Assembly (NCBI RefSeq): GCF_938045595.1
Contig: NZ_CALIBB010000117.1
Location: forward strand, 1 to 14,967
Length of the DNA stretch: 14,967 bases
Reading direction: 5' to 3'
Source of the DNA: an uncultured Campylobacter sp.
Lineage (GTDB): Bacteria; Campylobacterota; Campylobacteria; Campylobacterales; Campylobacteraceae
Under the pieces are notes generated by a model that made no database searches, was not told the DNA's origin, and worked only from the letters and a program-made list of their open reading frames with translations. Positions 13,359 through 14,967 of this stretch are shown one piece after another; the first letter of the stretch is position 1, and every line of letters begins with the position of its first letter. Made by a program: the position numbers and the translations under genes.

Positions 13359-14669
13359 TTAGTCTAAATTTGACCCGCCTCGCGCCGCGACGAGCTCGCT
13401 TACGACCTGCTTGTCGCTGAAGGGGTGCTTCACGCCCTTGATCTCCTGGTAGGTCTCGTCGCCCTTGCCCAAAATAGCAATTATCTCGCCGTTTTTGGCA
13501 AGATCTAGCGCGCGCGCGATCGCCTCTTTGCGATCCGCGATCTTTAAAATTTTATCTTTTTGGCGCATGCCGGCGCAGATTTGATCGATGATTTCGCTCG
13601 GCTCTTCGCTACGCGGATTATCGCTCGTGACGATGCAAATTTTGGCAAAGTGCTCGGCGATAGCGCCCATTTTCGGACGCTTGCCGTGGTCACGATCGCC
13701 TCCCGCGCCAAAAACCGCGATGATCTCGCCGCTTGTGCGCAGTGCGTTTAGCACCTTTTCGATACCGTCTGGGGTATGGGCGAAATCGACGATCACAAGC
13801 GGGTTTTTATTTACGATCTGCACGCGACCCTCGACGCCGCCGAAGTTTGCCAGGGCTTTTGCGATCTTCTCATTCGGCAGCTTGGTCAGAATTTTAACCG
13901 CCGCAAACGCCGCGGTAAGGTTGTAGAGATTAAACTCGCCGATCAGATCGCTTTGCAGCTGCGCATTATCGCCGTTTGGGGTGCGCACGAGCGCGTCGAT
14001 GCCGCCCTTTAGCCCGTATCCGCTCACGCCGAAGCTCGCGGCGTTTTTGATGCCGTAGGTAAGGGCGTTTGCAGGGTTAAATTTAATATGCCCATCGTCG
14101 GCGTTTATGAGCTTTGGCGCGTCGTCAGCGAAAAATGAGCTCTTTACCGCAGCGTATTCTTGCATGCTGCCATGATAATCGAGATGATCTTGGCTTAAAT
14201 TCGTAAAAATTTTAAGCGCAAAATTTAGCCCTTCTATGCGATTTTGCGCGATTGCGTGCGAGCTAACCTCCATGACGAAATACTCGCAGCCCTGCTTGCT
14301 AGCTTCGTAAAGATAGCTCATCGTCTTAAAAACCGAGCTCGTCGTAAGCCCCTTCTCGTCGATCCTGCGCTCGTTTATAAAGGCGCCGCGCGTGCCGCTT
14401 AGACCGCAGCCAAAGCCTAGGTCAAGTAGCGTCGAGTAGATCGCTGCCGCGGTCGTCGTTTTGCCGTTCGTACCGGTGATGCCTACGATTTTGATGCGCG
14501 GATCAATCTTTAAAAGCTCCTTTGCTTGCGCGATAGAGATGATCTGCGCGCCTTTTTGCGCCGCTTCGGCTTGGAATTTAGCGTTCGCGCTCGTGCGCAT
14601 AAAAAAGCAGCCCGCCTCGCACTCGGCGGAGTTATCGGTGATAAAGCTATTTTCGAGTCGTATTTTCAT
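13359..14669 (-). CDS. murE: UDP-MurNAc-L-Ala-D-Glu:meso-diaminopimelate ligase
   Basis: 436 aa, shorter than the E. coli enzyme (about 495) because the N-terminal domain is reduced, which I believe is usual in campylobacters. It adds meso-DAP to the peptidoglycan stem in the cytoplasm using ATP. GITGTNGKTTT (63-73) is the P-loop. VMEVSSHA and NLSQDHLDYHG follow, with Lys176 in YAAVKSSFF as the likely carbamylated lysine. GEFNLYN, VDFAHTPDG and GAGGDRDHGKRP are Mur ligase motifs. DNPRSEEP (350-357) is the signature for meso-DAP rather than lysine. The ATG lies inside the 3' end of the preceding gene (23-bp overlap) and lacks a clear ribosome site, pointing to coupled translation. Confidence 0.96.
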   Translation of the reverse strand: MKIRLENSFITDNSAECEAGCFFMRTSANAKFQAEAAQKGAQIISIAQAKELLKIDPRIKIVGITGTNGKTTTAAAIYSTLLDLGFGCGLSGTRGAFINERRIDEKGLTTSSVFKTMSYLYEASKQGCEYFVMEVSSHAIAQNRIEGLNFALKIFTNLSQDHLDYHGSMQEYAAVKSSFFADDAPKLINADDGHIKFNPANALTYGIKNAASFGVSGYGLKGGIDALVRTPNGDNAQLQSDLIGEFNLYNLTAAFAAVKILTKLPNEKIAKALANFGGVEGRVQIVNKNPLVIVDFAHTPDGIEKVLNALRTSGEIIAVFGAGGDRDHGKRPKMGAIAEHFAKICIVTSDNPRSEEPSEIIDQICAGMRQKDKILKIADRKEAIARALDLAKNGEIIAILGKGDETYQEIKGVKHPFSDKQVVSELVAARGGSNLD

Positions 14670-14967
14670 GATTTTTGATTTTTTGCATCAGCGCTTCGAA
14701 GCGCTCATCGCCTGCATACGCGGCAGCCGAGCTCTCGACGTAATTAAGCCCCATTTCGTAGTAGCCGTTTTCTATCAAATTTTCTAAAAATTCTATCATC
14801 TCGGTTTTGTCCGAAATGGCGATTTTGGAGGAAAAAATGATCGATTCGAAGGCGTCTTTAAAGCCTCTTTGGCCTACCGCGCGCATAAAATCGGCATAGG
14901 CGATGACTGCAATCTCATCCTCGGCACCGGGTTCGGAAGCCGCTTCGTTCGCGATCTTTTCGTTAAT
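14647..14967 (-). CDS. 3' end of an uncharacterised protein upstream of murE (partial)
   Basis: The frame is open from the right edge of the window to a TAG at 14647-14649, so only the C-terminal 106 residues are seen. It starts with an acidic stretch (INEKIANEAASEPGAEDE), then AYADFMRAVGQRGFKDAFES, a helix (EMIEFLENLIENGYYEMGLNYV) and a basic tail. An internal ATG at 14886 could be mistaken for the start, but the frame continues without a stop beyond it. In C. jejuni a small hypothetical gene (Cj1640, from memory) lies at this place before murE. It overlaps murE by 23 bp in another frame. No function can be assigned. Confidence 0.75.
   Translation of the reverse strand: MNEKIANEAASEPGAEDEIAVIAYADFMRAVGQRGFKDAFESIIFSSKIAISDKTEMIEFLENLIENGYYEMGLNYVESSAAAYAGDERFEALMQKIKNHENTTRK

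Noticed and set aside
1..14967. CRISPR array, insertion sequence or toxin-antitoxin pair
   Set aside because: No regularly spaced repeats, no transposase motifs with terminal repeats, and no recognised toxin next to the small unknown genes.

Overview
The window looks like chromosomal DNA from a campylobacterium, probably one of the higher-GC oral or gut Campylobacter species. This is inferred from three things: gaps rich in AAATTT/AAATTTTA words, strong AAGGA-type ribosome sites, and a minus-strand order (small gene, murE, ybaB, ispA, tkt) that I recall from C. jejuni Cj1640-Cj1645. The species cannot be fixed from the sequence alone. Coding GC varies: one sampled 60-base line of the threonine-synthase-like gene is about 67% GC, against about 38% in the neighbouring regulator.

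Left part (1-5018): a leader without a convincing gene, then a membrane phosphoethanolamine-transferase-like protein with an unusual low-complexity linker (518-2506, +). A convergent YheO/DauR-family regulator follows (2680-3417, -). It is divergent from a two-gene unit (+) encoding a RidA-type imine deaminase and a PLP enzyme of the threonine synthase fold with an N-terminal zinc ribbon. A 12-bp perfect inverted repeat lies in the shared promoter gap. Together these three look like a locally regulated amino-acid or imine metabolism module, the most interesting functional unit here.

Middle part (5019-9689, almost all -): a 417-bp convergent gap with a long structured palindrome, a GrpB/UPF0157 protein, tRNA-Ser(CGA), and then a tight ispA, tkt, GyrI-like cluster. 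The ispA stop is 3 bp from the tkt start, and the GyrI-like gene begins 15 bp after tkt with a TTG codon.

Right part (9690-14967): a 572-bp gap with nested hairpins lies between ybaB and ispA, where C. jejuni (from memory) carries a PDZ-domain gene. Then come ybaB (-), a DUF4259-like gene (+), an unrecognised 271-aa protein (-), an unrecognised 159-aa protein (-), panD, murE and the 3' end of a further gene that overlaps murE by 23 bp. The partial gene, murE, panD and the 159-aa gene are packed with overlap or 1-16 bp spacing and probably form one transcript. PanD supplies beta-alanine for pantothenate/CoA, MurE builds the peptidoglycan stem peptide, and IspA and Tkt supply isoprenoid and sugar-phosphate precursors. 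The genes between panD and ybaB look like lineage-specific insertions into a conserved housekeeping cluster.
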